Shown here piece after piece: positions 45,807-54,554 of a stretch of 64,000 nt of DNA (position 1 is the stretch's first letter; each line of letters starts with the position of its first letter). The notes under the pieces were generated by a model. The model did not search any database, was not told the origin of the DNA, and saw nothing but the letters and a program-made list of their open reading frames with translations. A program made the position numbers and the translations under genes. This DNA comes from Gordonia insulae. GTDB taxonomy: Bacteria; Actinomycetota; Actinomycetes; Mycobacteriales; Mycobacteriaceae. The stretch is taken from NCBI RefSeq assembly GCF_003855095.1, contig NZ_CP033972.1, positions 1,054,001 to 1,118,000 on the forward strand, read 5' to 3'.

Positions 45807-47447
45807 GTGACAACGGAACTGCTCCTCGGCGGCGTCGTCTATTCGCCGGCCGCACCGGACGCAACAGCGATGGCCGTCACCGACGGGACCGTCGTCTGGG
45901 TCGGCAGCGACGACGTCGGGCGCGCACTGCACCCCGACGCGCAGATCACTGATCTGCACGGCCGATTCGTCGCTCCCGGATTCGTCGACTCGCACGTACA
46001 CCTCACCTCCACCGGCCTGGGTCTGGCCGGTCTCACCCTCAATGACGCCACCGATCGGTCCGACTGCCTGCGCCGGGTGGCCGAGTTCGCGGCGGTCACC
46101 GACGAGGGCGAGCTGATCTGGGGCCTGGGCTGGGACGACTCGGCATGGCAGGGTGTCGATCCCGACGAGGGCCGGTACCCGACCACCTCCGAGATCGATG
46201 CGGTCGTCGGTACGTTGCCGGTCTATCTCGCCCGGATCGACGAACACTCCGCGGTCGCATCGACCGCGCTCCGACGGCTCGTACCCGACCTCGCCGATGC
46301 GGTCGGACATCATCCCGAGGAGCCGCTCGTCGCCGAGGCCCATCACCTGGTTCGCGGCGCGGCACGCCAGCTCGTCACCGCTGCCCAGCGCACGCGTGCC
46401 CAGCGACGGGCCCTCGACCTCGCCGCCGCCCACGGTGTCGTCGCCGTTCACGAGAACGGTGGTCCCGACATCAGCGGCCTCGACGACTTCCTGTCGCTCG
46501 CCGACCTCGAGCATCCGGTCGAGGTCCGCCGGTACTGGGGTCAAGCCGTCGAGACCGCCGAGCATGCGCGGGAACTGCTCGCCATCAGCCGGGCGGACGC
46601 GCTGGCGGGCGACCTGTTCATCGACGGCGCCATCGGCTCGCACACGGCGTGGCTGACCAGTCCCTACACCGACGAACCCGGTCACACCGGGATCAGCTAT
46701 CTCGACTACGAGACGATCCGTGACCACATCCGCGCCTGCACCGAGATCGGCGTGCAGGCGGGCTTCCACGTCATCGGCGACGCCGCGACCGAGTCGGTCG
46801 TCGCCGCGTTCGACGAACTGGCCACACAGCTGGGCACACCCGCCCTCGCACGGTGCGTCCATCGTCTGGAGCACGCCGAGATGGTCTCGGTCGCGCAGGC
46901 CGCGGTGCTCGCGCGGTGCGGGGTCGTCGCCAGCATGCAACCACTCTTCGACGCGGAGTGGGGCGGGCCGGGCGACCTCTACGAGCAGCGCCTCGGCCCG
47001 GAGCGCGCGGCCGGCCTGAACAACTTCGCCGCGCACGCACGGGAGGGCCTGGCCCTGTCGTTCTCCTCGGACGCCCCGGTCACCCCGATCGACCCGTGGT
47101 CGTCGATCCGTGCGGCCGTGCATCATCACCAGCCGCGCAACGCCATCTCCGCTCGTGGCGCCTTCGCTGCCGCGACGCGCGGCGGGTGGCGGGCGGCGGG
47201 GATCAACGACGGCCTCACCGGGACGCTGGTTCCGGGCGCGCCGGCGAGTTATGCGGTGTTCGACATCGACGATCTGGTGGTCGCGGGTTCGCACGCGAGC
47301 GTGCAGCGCTGGTCCACCGACCCCAGATCGCGGGTCCCGGCGTTGCCGGACCTCGCGCCGGAGGCACGGCTGCCACGCTGCGTGCGCACGGTGCACCGCG
47401 ACCGGGTCGTGTTCGACGCCGGGATCCTCGACGGCGGTCCCGCGTGA
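45807..47447 (+). CDS. Metal-dependent amidohydrolase, YtcJ-like
   Basis: The 546-residue amidohydrolase-superfamily protein has the first metal motif H63-x-H65 in GFVDSHVHLTSTG, then FHVIGDAA, HRLEHAEM, and the final metal-binding Asp in SFSSDAPVTPID. YtcJ-type members hydrolyse amides or related C-N bonds; natural substrates are largely unknown. The C-terminal cap contains a conserved VPGAPASYAVFD. The GTG at 45807 (MTTELLLGGVVYSP) is preferred; an in-frame ATG at 45768 lies close to the fxsA stop. Its stop overlaps the lnt GTG by 4 nt, so it is co-expressed with the lipoprotein and mannolipid enzymes. Confidence 0.88.
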   Translation: MTTELLLGGVVYSPAAPDATAMAVTDGTVVWVGSDDVGRALHPDAQITDLHGRFVAPGFVDSHVHLTSTGLGLAGLTLNDATDRSDCLRRVAEFAAVTDEGELIWGLGWDDSAWQGVDPDEGRYPTTSEIDAVVGTLPVYLARIDEHSAVASTALRRLVPDLADAVGHHPEEPLVAEAHHLVRGAARQLVTAAQRTRAQRRALDLAAAHGVVAVHENGGPDISGLDDFLSLADLEHPVEVRRYWGQAVETAEHARELLAISRADALAGDLFIDGAIGSHTAWLTSPYTDEPGHTGISYLDYETIRDHIRACTEIGVQAGFHVIGDAATESVVAAFDELATQLGTPALARCVHRLEHAEMVSVAQAAVLARCGVVASMQPLFDAEWGGPGDLYEQRLGPERAAGLNNFAAHAREGLALSFSSDAPVTPIDPWSSIRAAVHHHQPRNAISARGAFAAATRGGWRAAGINDGLTGTLVPGAPASYAVFDIDDLVVAGSHASVQRWSTDPRSRVPALPDLAPEARLPRCVRTVHRDRVVFDAGILDGGPA

Positions 47448-49144
47448 CGTGGACCCCGCCCGGTCGGGATCTCCTGCTCCGCACGGCGGCGGCCGCGTCC
47501 GCGGGTGTGGCGATGTGGGCATCGTTCCCACCGCGGAACCTGTGGTTCCTGGCAGTCCTGGGCCTCGGCGTGATGGCTGCGATTCTGGGCATCGGTCGAC
47601 CACGTGCACGAACCGGTGCGTGGCTCGGGTTCGTGTTCGGCCTGGCGTTCTTCGTCCCCCTGCTGCCGTGGATCGGCGTCTATGTCGGACCGCTGCCGTG
47701 GCTGGCGCTCGCGGCGGTGCTGTCGGTCTACCTCGCGTTGTTCGGGGTGATGGCGACGGTGACCATGCGACTGCCGGTGCCGCCGGTGTGGTTCACCCTG
47801 GCCTGGGTGTTCGTCGAGGGCATCCGATCTGCGTTTCCGTTCGGTGGATTTCCTTGGGGGAGAGCAGCCTTCGGTCAGGTGGACGGACCACTGCTCCCGG
47901 TGGCGTCGGTGGTCGGTGCGCCCGGCCTGTCGGCCGCGGTGGCATTGCTCGGCGCGGCCATCGCATGGCTCTGCCAGATCATCGTCCGCGCGGTGCGCGA
48001 TGGTGAGTACCACGGGCGTGCGATGGTCCGTTCCGCCGCGCTCGCGGTGGTCCTGGCGCTCCTCGGGCCGATCGCCGCGATCGCCCTGACCCCGGCCACC
48101 GTCGACCGCAACGTCGCCGCGTCGTCGATCCGGGTCGCCGCGGTGCAGGGCAATGTGCCCCGGCTCGGACTCGACTTCAACGCGCAACGTCGGGCCGTGC
48201 TGGACAACCATGTCCGCGAGACCGAGCACCTGGCCGATCAGATCCGCGCCGGCACCGCCGAACAACCCGACTTCGTGGCATGGCCGGAGAACGCGTCGGA
48301 CATCTCGCCGCTGACCAACGCCGACGCCGCCGAGGAGATCACTGCCGCGTCGATCTCGGTCGGCGCGCCGATCCTGGTGGGCACGCTGGTGATGAACCCC
48401 GACGGACGACCCACCAACACCGTGCTCGTCTGGGATCAGGAGCGCGGCCCGGTCGACCGGTATGACAAGCACATCGTCCAGCCGTTCGGCGAGTACCTGC
48501 CGTGGCGTGGTTTCTTCCGCATGTTCTCGTCCTACGCGGACATGGCCGGCAACTTCCGGCCCGGGACGGGACCGTCGGCTCTCACTGTGCCCGGACGGTC
48601 CGGGGACGTGCGGGTCGGTGTCTCCACCTGCTGGGAGGTCGCCTTCGACCGATCCGCCCGCCAGGCCGTCGACGACGGCGCCCAGATCCTCTACGTCCCC
48701 ACCAACAACGCGACGTTCGGCCGCACCGAGATGACCTACCAGCAGCTGGCCATGTCCCAGGTGCGTGCCGTCGAGCACGGGCGTGCCGTGGTCGTCGCCG
48801 CCACCAGCGGTGTGAGCGCGATCATCGATCCCGACGGGATGATCATCGCGCAGAGCGGCATCTTCACGCCGGATGTGTTGTCGAGCCGTCTGCCCCTGCA
48901 TGACCAGAAGACCGTCGCCACCCGGTTGGGCGCCTGGCCCGAGATCGTGGCGATGATCATCGCGGCGCTGGGCTTTTTGTTCGCGCTGGGACGGCATACT
49001 AGGTTCTCATTCAGGCCACGCACTCCGCGTGGCCCGGATTCGGACAAAGCGTCCGCAGACCTGGCACAGCCGAATGGCCAGGTGGCGTCGAGGGAGCCGG
49101 CGGGGCCCAAGGATCAAGCAAAGGAGCTCGGTGGCATTGGGTAG
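47444..49144 (+). CDS. lnt: Apolipoprotein N-acyltransferase
   Basis: The 566-residue membrane enzyme N-acylates the N-terminal cysteine of lipoproteins. Several membrane helices precede an extracytoplasmic nitrilase-like domain (about 230-500) with the catalytic triad E282 ([10 protein letters not shown]), K342 ([15 protein letters not shown]) and C396 (VSTCWEVAF), then a last helix near 515. The charged tail after that helix overlaps the ppm1 start by 14 nt. In M. tuberculosis lnt and ppm1 are one fused gene; here they are separate and in different frames. Confidence 0.94.
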   Translation: MTWTPPGRDLLLRTAAAASAGVAMWASFPPRNLWFLAVLGLGVMAAILGIGRPRARTGAWLGFVFGLAFFVPLLPWIGVYVGPLPWLALAAVLSVYLALFGVMATVTMRLPVPPVWFTLAWVFVEGIRSAFPFGGFPWGRAAFGQVDGPLLPVASVVGAPGLSAAVALLGAAIAWLCQIIVRAVRDGEYHGRAMVRSAALAVVLALLGPIAAIALTPATVDRNVAASSIRVAAVQGNVPRLGLDFNAQRRAVLDNHVRETEHLADQIRAGTAEQPDFVAWPENASDISPLTNADAAEEITAASISVGAPILVGTLVMNPDGRPTNTVLVWDQERGPVDRYDKHIVQPFGEYLPWRGFFRMFSSYADMAGNFRPGTGPSALTVPGRSGDVRVGVSTCWEVAFDRSARQAVDDGAQILYVPTNNATFGRTEMTYQQLAMSQVRAVEHGRAVVVAATSGVSAIIDPDGMIIAQSGIFTPDVLSSRLPLHDQKTVATRLGAWPEIVAMIIAALGFLFALGRHTRFSFRPRTPRGPDSDKASADLAQPNGQVASREPAGPKDQAKELGGIG

Positions 49145-49958
49145 TCCGACATCTGGGAACGATCAGCCGGAGAACATCCGTCCTGCCGACGACGCACAGT
49201 CCGTCGTCGGCGCGCAGGGCGGTCACGCGCTGGTCGTCATCCCGACATTCAACGAGCGGGAGAACCTGCCCACCATCGTCACGCGTCTGCAGGCTGCCCT
49301 GCCGGACATCCACGTGCTGATCGTCGACGACTCCAGCCCGGACGGCACCGGCGAGATCGCCGATCAGATCGCCGCCGACGACGCCGACAGCCGTGTCCAC
49401 GTCCTACATCGGACCGAGAAGGACGGTCTGGGCAAGGCCTACCTGGCCGGCTTCGCCTGGGGTCTCGATCGCGAGTACGCGGTCATCATCGAGATGGATG
49501 CCGACGGCAGCCATGCTCCCGAGCAACTCCACCGACTGCTCGACGCCATCAATGGCGGTGCCGATCTCGTGATCGGCTCCCGGTACGTCCCCGGCGGGCG
49601 CCTGGTCAACTGGCCGAAGCGACGTGAGGTGCTGTCCCGCGGCGCCAACACCTACGCACGCCTGGCCCTCGGGGCCCGGGTCCACGACATCACCGCCGGC
49701 TTCCGGGCCTATCGTCGGCAGGTGCTCGAGAAAATCGCCCTCGAGTCGGTCGAGTCGGCCGGGTACTGCTTCCAGATCGATCTGGCCTGGCGGACCGTGC
49801 GCGCCGGGTTCGACGTCCGCGAGGTCCCGATCACCTTCACCGAGCGTGAGGTCGGGGAGTCGAAGATGAGCGGTGGTGTGATGACCGAGGCTTTCCTGAT
49901 GGTCGCGCGTTGGGGGCTCGAGAGCCGGGTCGAACGATTCGGGGCGCGCAGACGGTGA
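49131..49958 (+). CDS. ppm1: Polyprenol monophosphomannose synthase
   Basis: The 275-residue GT2 enzyme makes polyprenyl-phosphomannose from GDP-mannose, the donor for lipomannan, lipoarabinomannan and protein mannosylation. It has [16 protein letters not shown] (about 40-55), [16 protein letters not shown], the metal DXD region [13 protein letters not shown], and [13 protein letters not shown]. No C-terminal membrane helices are present, so it probably docks on Lnt as in split systems. GTG 49131 has AAGGAG 5 nt upstream and is internal to the lnt 3' end; upstream extension is out-of-frame lnt sequence. Confidence 0.95.
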   Translation: MALGSPTSGNDQPENIRPADDAQSVVGAQGGHALVVIPTFNERENLPTIVTRLQAALPDIHVLIVDDSSPDGTGEIADQIAADDADSRVHVLHRTEKDGLGKAYLAGFAWGLDREYAVIIEMDADGSHAPEQLHRLLDAINGGADLVIGSRYVPGGRLVNWPKRREVLSRGANTYARLALGARVHDITAGFRAYRRQVLEKIALESVESAGYCFQIDLAWRTVRAGFDVREVPITFTEREVGESKMSGGVMTEAFLMVARWGLESRVERFGARRR

Positions 49959-50002
49959 CCTCGCGGTCGGCGCCTGTGCGCCGGCTGCCCCCGACAACGC
50001 GA

Positions 50003-50037
50003 AACGGCCGGACGAGACGAGGTCTCATCCGGCCGTT
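50003..50037. terminator. Bidirectional hairpin between ppm1 and rbpA
   Basis: A 16-bp stem (50003-50018 with 50022-50037) with one C-A mismatch closes a 3-nt loop; the arms begin AACGGCCGGA and end TCCGGCCGTT. It lies 45 bp after the ppm1 stop and 12 bp before the rbpA stop. Confidence 0.85.
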
Positions 50038-50048
50038 GTCGACGTCGA

Positions 50049-50393
50049 TCAGTTCGTGACGCCCTTGCGGCGCTGCTTGAGCAGGTCGAGGCGCTCGTTG
50101 AGCAACACCTCGAGTTCCTCCTCGGAGCGGCGTTCGAGCAGCATGTCCCAGTGGGTACGCGGCGGCTTCGTCTTCTTCTCCTCGGGCTCGGCGCCCTCGA
50201 GCAGAGTGCCCTCCATACCGTTCTTGCACGGCCACTTCGACGGCACCTCGGCGTCGTCGGCGAAGGGCACGTCGAAGATCTCACCGTTGTCGGTGCGGTA
50301 CTGGACGATGCGTCGTGGTGCGAGGTCGTGATCGCGATCGGTTTCGTAGCTCACCGCACCGAGGCGGCTACCCCGAAGTACTCGATCTGCCAT
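50049..50393 (-). CDS. rbpA: RNA polymerase-binding protein RbpA
   Basis: The 114-residue protein stabilises open complexes with group I/II sigma factors. Its parts are the N-terminal tail (MADRVLRGSRLGAVSYETDR), the core domain (RRIVQYRTDNGEIFDVPFADDAEVP), a basic linker (EEKKTKPPRTHW) and the sigma-interaction domain (LLERRSEEELEVLLNERL). It has a single Cys (WPCKNG), so it lacks the zinc site of the Streptomyces protein, as in mycobacteria. ATG 50393 is preceded by GAGAGGAA; the in-frame TTG two codons upstream is not needed. Confidence 0.97.
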   Translation of the reverse strand: MADRVLRGSRLGAVSYETDRDHDLAPRRIVQYRTDNGEIFDVPFADDAEVPSKWPCKNGMEGTLLEGAEPEEKKTKPPRTHWDMLLERRSEEELEVLLNERLDLLKQRRKGVTN

Positions 50394-50530
50394 GGACAAT
50401 TCCTCTCAACATTTCACGGGCATGAAAAACAGGGCCAACGGCCCGTTCGTCATCGCTCAACATATCTATTCTACGCGTTCCGACCGTTCGGCCGAGCACG
50501 CCACGTGGCGCGCCACCCGGAGGGCGCAGG

Positions 50531-50536
50531 TACGGT
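50531..50536 (+). promoter_or_regulatory. -10 hexamer TACGGT, leaderless promoter of the zinc-ribbon gene
   Basis: TACGGT ends 6 nt before the GTG at 50543. The rest of 50394-50530 shows no other feature. Confidence 0.5.
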
Positions 50537-50542
50537 CATACC

Positions 50543-50875
50543 GTGGACGACCCCCGCCGACGCCCGTATTCCTGCGCGTGGTGTGGCCGCAGCATGATCG
50601 ACTCCGAATCCGGACGACGCCGCAAGTACTGCAAACAGTCCTGTCGGCAGCGCGCCTACGAACAGAGAGCGCTCACCCAGGGCACATCTATTCCCGCGGA
50701 TGCGGTGATCTTGACGGCCGCCGAGGCCGAGGACTTCGGTGACCGTCTCTTCGCGCTCCGATGTGCGGCCGAGGATCTGGTGACCGCGGTGTCCGAACGC
50801 GCCGACACCGCGACGCTCACCGGTCTCGGCGACGACCTCCTGAATCTCGCCCGGGAAGCCGAGCGCCTGCGGTGA
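50543..50875 (+). CDS. Small zinc-ribbon-like protein
   Basis: The 110-residue protein has a C-x2-C (YSCAWCGRS) and C-x3-C (KYCKQSCRQRAYEQRA) arrangement at about residues 11-36 that should bind one zinc, embedded in a basic stretch typical of small actinobacterial nucleic-acid-binding proteins. The rest is acidic and helical (AAEAEDFGDRLFALRCAAEDLVTAV). Function unknown. The stop overlaps the GTG of a DUF475 membrane protein by 4 nt, so the two are coupled. Confidence 0.8.
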   Translation: MDDPRRRPYSCAWCGRSMIDSESGRRRKYCKQSCRQRAYEQRALTQGTSIPADAVILTAAEAEDFGDRLFALRCAAEDLVTAVSERADTATLTGLGDDLLNLAREAERLR

Positions 50876-52011
50876 TCGTCCGCATCTTCGGCCTGTCCGC
50901 GGTCGTCACCGTCGCCGCACTCGTCGCCGCATTCCTCTATCAGGGGTGGACGGGCCTCGCCCTGTGCGCGATCCTCGGTGTCCTCGAGGTCTCGTTGTCC
51001 TTCGACAACGCGGTGATCAACGCCACCGTCCTCGAACGGATGAGCCTGTTCTGGCAACGGATGTTCCTGACCATCGGCGTCATCATCGCCGTGTTCGGCA
51101 TGCGGCTGGTGTTTCCGCTGGCGATCGTCTGGATCACCGGCGGGCTCAACCCGGTCGAGGCGTTCGACCTGGCGATGAACCCGCCCGCGGGCGGCGCGGA
51201 GACCTTCCCGGACGGCAGTCCCAGCTACGAGACCATCCTGACCGACGCACATCCGCAGATCGCGGCGTTCGGTGGCATGTTCCTGTTGCTGCTGTTCCTC
51301 AACTTCGTGCTCGCCAACCGTGACCTCACCTGGCTGTCGTGGATAGAGCGGCCACTGGGCCGGCTCGGCCGGCTCGATCAGCTGTCGGTGGCCCTCGCGG
51401 CGATCCTGCTGGTCGTCGTCGCCGAATACCTGGTACCCGACGACGGTCGGTCGACCGTGCTCATCTCGGGCCTGCTGGGCCTGATCACCTACATCCTGGT
51501 CGACGGCCTCAGCTCGCTGTTCCAGCAGGAGCAACCGGGTGGAGGCGAAGCGGTGGCCGAGCCCACGCCGGCGGCCGGCCCGACGCGGGGTCCGACGCCG
51601 GTCACCGTCGCGGCCGGCAAGGCGGGCTTCTTCATGTTCCTCTACCTCGAGGTGCTCGACGCGTCGTTCTCGTTCGACGGGGTGATCGGCGCCTTCGCCA
51701 TCACGCCCGACCCGATCCTCATCGCGCTGGGCCTCGGCTTCATCGGGGCGATGTTCGTCCGATCGATCACCATCTACCTGGTCCGGCAGGGCACGCTGGG
51801 GGAGTACCGCTATCTCGAGCACGGCGCGCACTGGGCGATCGGTGCACTCGCCGTGATCCTGTTGCTGAGCATCCATTTCCACATCAACGAGGTCGTCACC
51901 GGTCTGGTCGGGGTCGCGTTCATCGGGGCGTCGCTGGTGAGCAGCGTCCGCGCCAATCGCCGGGATCAGCGCCGCAAGCAGGAACGAGCGGCGGTGGGGG
52001 CGACACGCTGA
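50872..52011 (+). CDS. DUF475 (TerC-like) integral membrane protein
   Basis: The 379-residue protein has about nine membrane helices. Two repeats of an Asp-containing helix motif, VLEVSLSFDNAVINA (about 38-52) and EVLDASFSFDGVIGAF (about 258-273), are the signature of the TerC/DUF475 superfamily, thought to transport metal ions (Mn export in characterised TerC proteins). A Pro/Thr-rich cytoplasmic loop (about 222-245) separates the halves. GTG 50872 overlaps the zinc-ribbon stop. Substrate not assignable; a metal is plausible from the family. Confidence 0.88.
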   Translation: MIVRIFGLSAVVTVAALVAAFLYQGWTGLALCAILGVLEVSLSFDNAVINATVLERMSLFWQRMFLTIGVIIAVFGMRLVFPLAIVWITGGLNPVEAFDLAMNPPAGGAETFPDGSPSYETILTDAHPQIAAFGGMFLLLLFLNFVLANRDLTWLSWIERPLGRLGRLDQLSVALAAILLVVVAEYLVPDDGRSTVLISGLLGLITYILVDGLSSLFQQEQPGGGEAVAEPTPAAGPTRGPTPVTVAAGKAGFFMFLYLEVLDASFSFDGVIGAFAITPDPILIALGLGFIGAMFVRSITIYLVRQGTLGEYRYLEHGAHWAIGALAVILLLSIHFHINEVVTGLVGVAFIGASLVSSVRANRRDQRRKQERAAVGATR

Positions 52012-52038
52012 TCGCCTCGGTGGGCGACTGCCTGCCGA

Positions 52039-52044
52039 TAGACT
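52039..52044 (+). promoter_or_regulatory. -10 hexamer TAGACT, leaderless promoter of the cyclase gene
   Basis: TAGACT ends 7 nt before the GTG at 52052. Confidence 0.5.
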
Positions 52045-52051
52045 TGCGCCC

Positions 52052-52876
52052 GTGACCGGCACCGACCCGCACGATGGGCCCCACCAGGAGGACGACGGCA
52101 CCGGCCGGGAGCCGCGACGACCCGTGCGTCGCGCGGCCGAGGCGCTGGCCCGCTCGGACGCCAGCGCAGGAGCGGTGAAGGCCGCGCGTGCGGCGCGCGA
52201 CCTCATTCCCGGCACCACCCCGTCGGTGGCCGGCCCGCGGACCTCGGACCGGGTCGCGCGGCTGATCGCCGAGTCACGCCCCGAGCAGCCCAGTGTGCTG
52301 CGCGAGCTGGGCCTCGGCGCCGTGGCGGCATGGCAGGCCCTCATCACCCGTTGGGGTCCCCGGGACGACAAGCCGGTACCCGCGACCATCCTGTTCACCG
52401 ACCTGGTGGGCTTCTCCACGTGGGCGCTCGGTGCCGGCGACGACCAGGTGCTGCGTCTGCTCGCCGAGGTGAACACGGCGACGGAGACGGTGGTCTCGGC
52501 CCGGGGCGGGAGCATCGTGAAGCAGCTCGGCGACGGGGCGATGGCGGTGTTCCTCGACGGCACCGAGGCCATCGAGGCGGCGTACGAGGCGATCTGCGCC
52601 GTCAGCGCACTCACCATCGACGGTTACCGGCCGCAGTTGCGGGCCGGCCTGCACACCGGCGCGCCGCGCGCGGTCGGCGACGACTTCCTCGGCGTGGACG
52701 TGAACATCGCGGCTCGGGTCGCCGCGGCTGCGGGTCCCGGCGAGTTGTTCGTCAGCGAGGCCACGCTCACCGCCGCTGATGCCGCCAGATACCACAGCCG
52801 GCGCCGGCGATTCAAGGCGAAGGGCGTCCCGCGCGACCTCGCCGTGTTCGCCGTCGTACCCCGCTACGACGATTGA
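52052..52876 (+). CDS. Class III adenylate cyclase
   Basis: The 274-residue soluble protein has a charged N-terminus and an adenylate/guanylate cyclase domain from about 107. All six expected catalytic residues are present: metal D117 (LFTDLVGFS) and D161 (LGDGAMAVF), adenine-selecting K157 (IVKQLG) and D216 (GVDVNIAARV), transition-state N218 and R222. It should therefore be an active homodimeric ATP cyclase making cAMP. No membrane helix, HAMP or sensor domain is present; the first 100 residues (AEALARSDASAGAVKAARAARD) may form a regulatory helix bundle. Confidence 0.92.
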   Translation: MTGTDPHDGPHQEDDGTGREPRRPVRRAAEALARSDASAGAVKAARAARDLIPGTTPSVAGPRTSDRVARLIAESRPEQPSVLRELGLGAVAAWQALITRWGPRDDKPVPATILFTDLVGFSTWALGAGDDQVLRLLAEVNTATETVVSARGGSIVKQLGDGAMAVFLDGTEAIEAAYEAICAVSALTIDGYRPQLRAGLHTGAPRAVGDDFLGVDVNIAARVAAAAGPGELFVSEATLTAADAARYHSRRRRFKAKGVPRDLAVFAVVPRYDD

Positions 52877-52881
52877 AAGTT

Positions 52882-52899
52882 ATTGTCCAGAAGGACAAT
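52882..52899. promoter_or_regulatory. Dyad ATTGTCC-AGAA-GGACAAT after the cyclase gene
   Basis: A perfect 7-bp inverted repeat with a 4-nt spacer, starting 6 bp after the cyclase stop. It resembles a dimeric regulator operator more than a terminator (low GC stem). The remainder of the 212-bp gap 52877-53088 contains no gene or RNA I can support. Confidence 0.45.
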
Positions 52900-53088
52900 C
52901 GGGATCGGTCAATCAGGCGCCATGTCGCGTTCAGATATCCGACGGCACCGGTTGGCCTCACCCGGTGACACTGGCGTGCAGCCGGGGCAGAATGAGTGGC
53001 ATAACTGTCGGTCGACCGGGCCTGGGCCGGGAGTCGGCCGGGGCCGGCCGGTAGGAGTGTCCGGGAACGAGCGCAGGGCGTGGTGGCA

Positions 53089-53310
53089 ATGGACAACAAG
53101 CAACAGCAGATGATCGATTTCGAGAGGCGTTGGTATCCACTCGGTGGGGGATCGTCGAGCGCGATCACCGAACGGTTCGGCCTCGACGACCGGGATTTCT
53201 TCCGCGAGGTCGACCGTATCGTCGAGAGCGATCCGCCCGAGACGCTGACCTCCGCGGAACTACGCCGCATGCGCAGCGTCATCCGCCGCCGCCTCTGGAT
53301 GGCCCGCTGA
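53089..53310 (+). CDS. DUF3263 small protein
   Basis: The 73-residue protein begins MDNKQQQMIDFERRWYPLGGGSSSAITERFGLD and ends RMRSVIRRRLWMAR. It has the HTH-like layout of the DUF3263 family found in mycobacteria and relatives, with a predicted recognition segment around SAITERFGLDDRDFFREVDR. A DNA-binding role is likely but unproven. GTG codons at 53080 and 53083 are in frame; ATG 53089 is chosen because family members begin just before the conserved IDFERRW. Confidence 0.82.
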   Translation: MDNKQQQMIDFERRWYPLGGGSSSAITERFGLDDRDFFREVDRIVESDPPETLTSAELRRMRSVIRRRLWMAR

Positions 53311-53364
53311 CCGGCGCCATCGGTCCGGAACACGAAAGTCCTCGACTGTGCGGTACGCGCACGC

Positions 53365-53370
53365 TAATCT
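53365..53370 (+). promoter_or_regulatory. Candidate -10 TAATCT of the MpaB-type oxygenase gene
   Basis: TAATCT lies in the 114-bp gap before the oxygenase gene; the short leader carries GCGGAGG at 53409-53415 as ribosome-binding site. Confidence 0.45.
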
Positions 53371-53424
53371 GACTACAGCAGTTATCAGATTGCTCGGTTC
53401 CTCGATGCGCGGAGGTCGGAAGAA

Positions 53425-54405
53425 ATGACACTCACCCAACCGTCACCGGTCGTCCCCGATGACGCGGTGATCTCCCATGCCGACGACGAGATCGAACTCG
53501 TACCGCCGGATTCGCTGACCGCCGAACTCACCGGCCGGTTCACGTTCCTGCCGGTCAACGGCGCCGCCTTCGTCATGCAGGTGATGCACCCGGTGATCGG
53601 AGACGTCGTCGGCAAGTACTCGGTCTATCGCACCGATCCGCTCGGACGGGCGATCCGGTCGATCGATTCGGTGTTGCGCTGGGTGTACGGCGGGCAAGAG
53701 GCCATCGAAGAGGGCAAACGGCTGCGTCGCATGCACCGGCCATTGCAGATGCGCAACGCCGAGGGTCGCCACATCAGCGCCCTCGACCCGGAGGCGTACC
53801 AGTGGGTGATCGCGACCGCGTTCCCCACCTCGTGCAGCGCCGCCCCGCTGATCCTCGGGCGTGACTTCACCGAGGCCGAGCGCGAGGAGGTCTTCCGCGA
53901 CAACCGTCGGATCGCAAAGATCGTCCAGGTGCCGATGCGGGGGTATCCGGAGTCGATCGACGAGTTCGGGCCGTACTTCGACGACATGGTGGAGAACACG
54001 CTCATCGCGCACCCGGTGGCGATCGACCTCATCGAGCAGATGCAGGCCGCACCGAGGCTCGACGGCGCGGTGCCACCGGCGGTCGTGCGGCTCGCCAACA
54101 CGGTCGCTCGGGTGGCGTCGGTGCCGGTCCAGAAGCTCAACTACCTCACCACGGTCGGCGTGATGGACCCGCGGGTCCGGGAGATCCTCGGATTGTCCTG
54201 GACCACCGACGAGCAGCGGGAACTCGAACGGATCCATGCAGCCATCCGGCTGTCCTATCGTGTTCTCCCGGAACGGCTGACCTACTTTCCGTTGGCCTAC
54301 CACGCCCGCCGGCACCACGCCGCCATCCAGGCGATGAAGCGCCGCGAGGGCGCCGGAGCGGCGTACAAGGTGGACCGCTCACACGGACAGGTCACCACGA
54401 GCTGA
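53425..54405 (+). CDS. DUF2236/MpaB family oxygenase-like protein
   Basis: The 326-residue all-helical protein belongs to the MpaB/latex-clearing-protein superfamily (DUF2236), whose characterised members bind haem b and cleave carbon-carbon bonds in polyprenyl or rubber-like substrates. The family's R-x4-H segment is seen in RLRRMHRPLQM (about 93-103). Others are QVMHPVIGDVVGKYS and RYPESIDEF-like MRGYPESIDEFGPYF. No signal peptide or twin-arginine motif is visible, so it is probably cytoplasmic. Substrate unknown; it is a good candidate for lipid or terpenoid oxidation. Confidence 0.85.
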   Translation: MTLTQPSPVVPDDAVISHADDEIELVPPDSLTAELTGRFTFLPVNGAAFVMQVMHPVIGDVVGKYSVYRTDPLGRAIRSIDSVLRWVYGGQEAIEEGKRLRRMHRPLQMRNAEGRHISALDPEAYQWVIATAFPTSCSAAPLILGRDFTEAEREEVFRDNRRIAKIVQVPMRGYPESIDEFGPYFDDMVENTLIAHPVAIDLIEQMQAAPRLDGAVPPAVVRLANTVARVASVPVQKLNYLTTVGVMDPRVREILGLSWTTDEQRELERIHAAIRLSYRVLPERLTYFPLAYHARRHHAAIQAMKRREGAGAAYKVDRSHGQVTTS

Positions 54406-54422
54406 CCCGACATCCCGGTGGC

Positions 54423-54428
54423 TAAACT
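54423..54428 (+). promoter_or_regulatory. -10 hexamer TAAACT, leaderless promoter of the small ORF
   Basis: TAAACT ends exactly 6 nt before GTG 54435, directly after the oxygenase stop. Confidence 0.55.
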
Positions 54429-54434
54429 GGGTTC

Positions 54435-54554
54435 GTGCCGTTCTCCGACGACGATCTCGACGCCTTCTATCGGGAGATCGAGGCGCGCACCGAGGCGGCA
54501 TCCGGTCGACACCGGCGCGAGAACGGCATCCCGCCACGGCGCCCCCGGGAGTGA
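54435..54554 (+). CDS. 39-residue small protein with SDDDL-YREIEART motif
   Basis: This short frame (MPFSDDDLDAFYREIEARTE, then a basic tail ending PPRRPRE) is supported by three observations. It has a leaderless promoter hexamer at the right distance. Its stop overlaps the GTG of the next gene by 4 nt. Its acidic-helical motif FSDDDLDAFYREIEART is nearly identical to MSDDDLAAYYREIEART in the downstream protein (residues 21-37), in a different DNA context. It is probably a genuine gene that arose by partial duplication of its neighbour, or the reverse. I do not recognise a characterised family. Confidence 0.65.
   Translation: MPFSDDDLDAFYREIEARTEAASGRHRRENGIPPRRPRE

Noticed and set aside
45708-47609. 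633-codon reverse frame opposite the amidohydrolase
   Set aside because: Antisense shadow; the forward frame carries the full set of metal-ligand motifs.
50049-50393. Zinc-binding RbpA
   Set aside because: Only one cysteine is present, so the Streptomyces-type zinc site is missing.
50656-52617. 653-codon reverse frame opposite DUF475 and cyclase genes
   Set aside because: Spans two unrelated forward genes with complete motifs; composition is typical of a mirror frame.
52883-53113. Possible 76-codon gene between cyclase and DUF3263
   Set aside because: No ribosome-binding site or leaderless signal, Arg/Gly-rich shadow-like composition, and it overlaps the dyad and the DUF3263 start.
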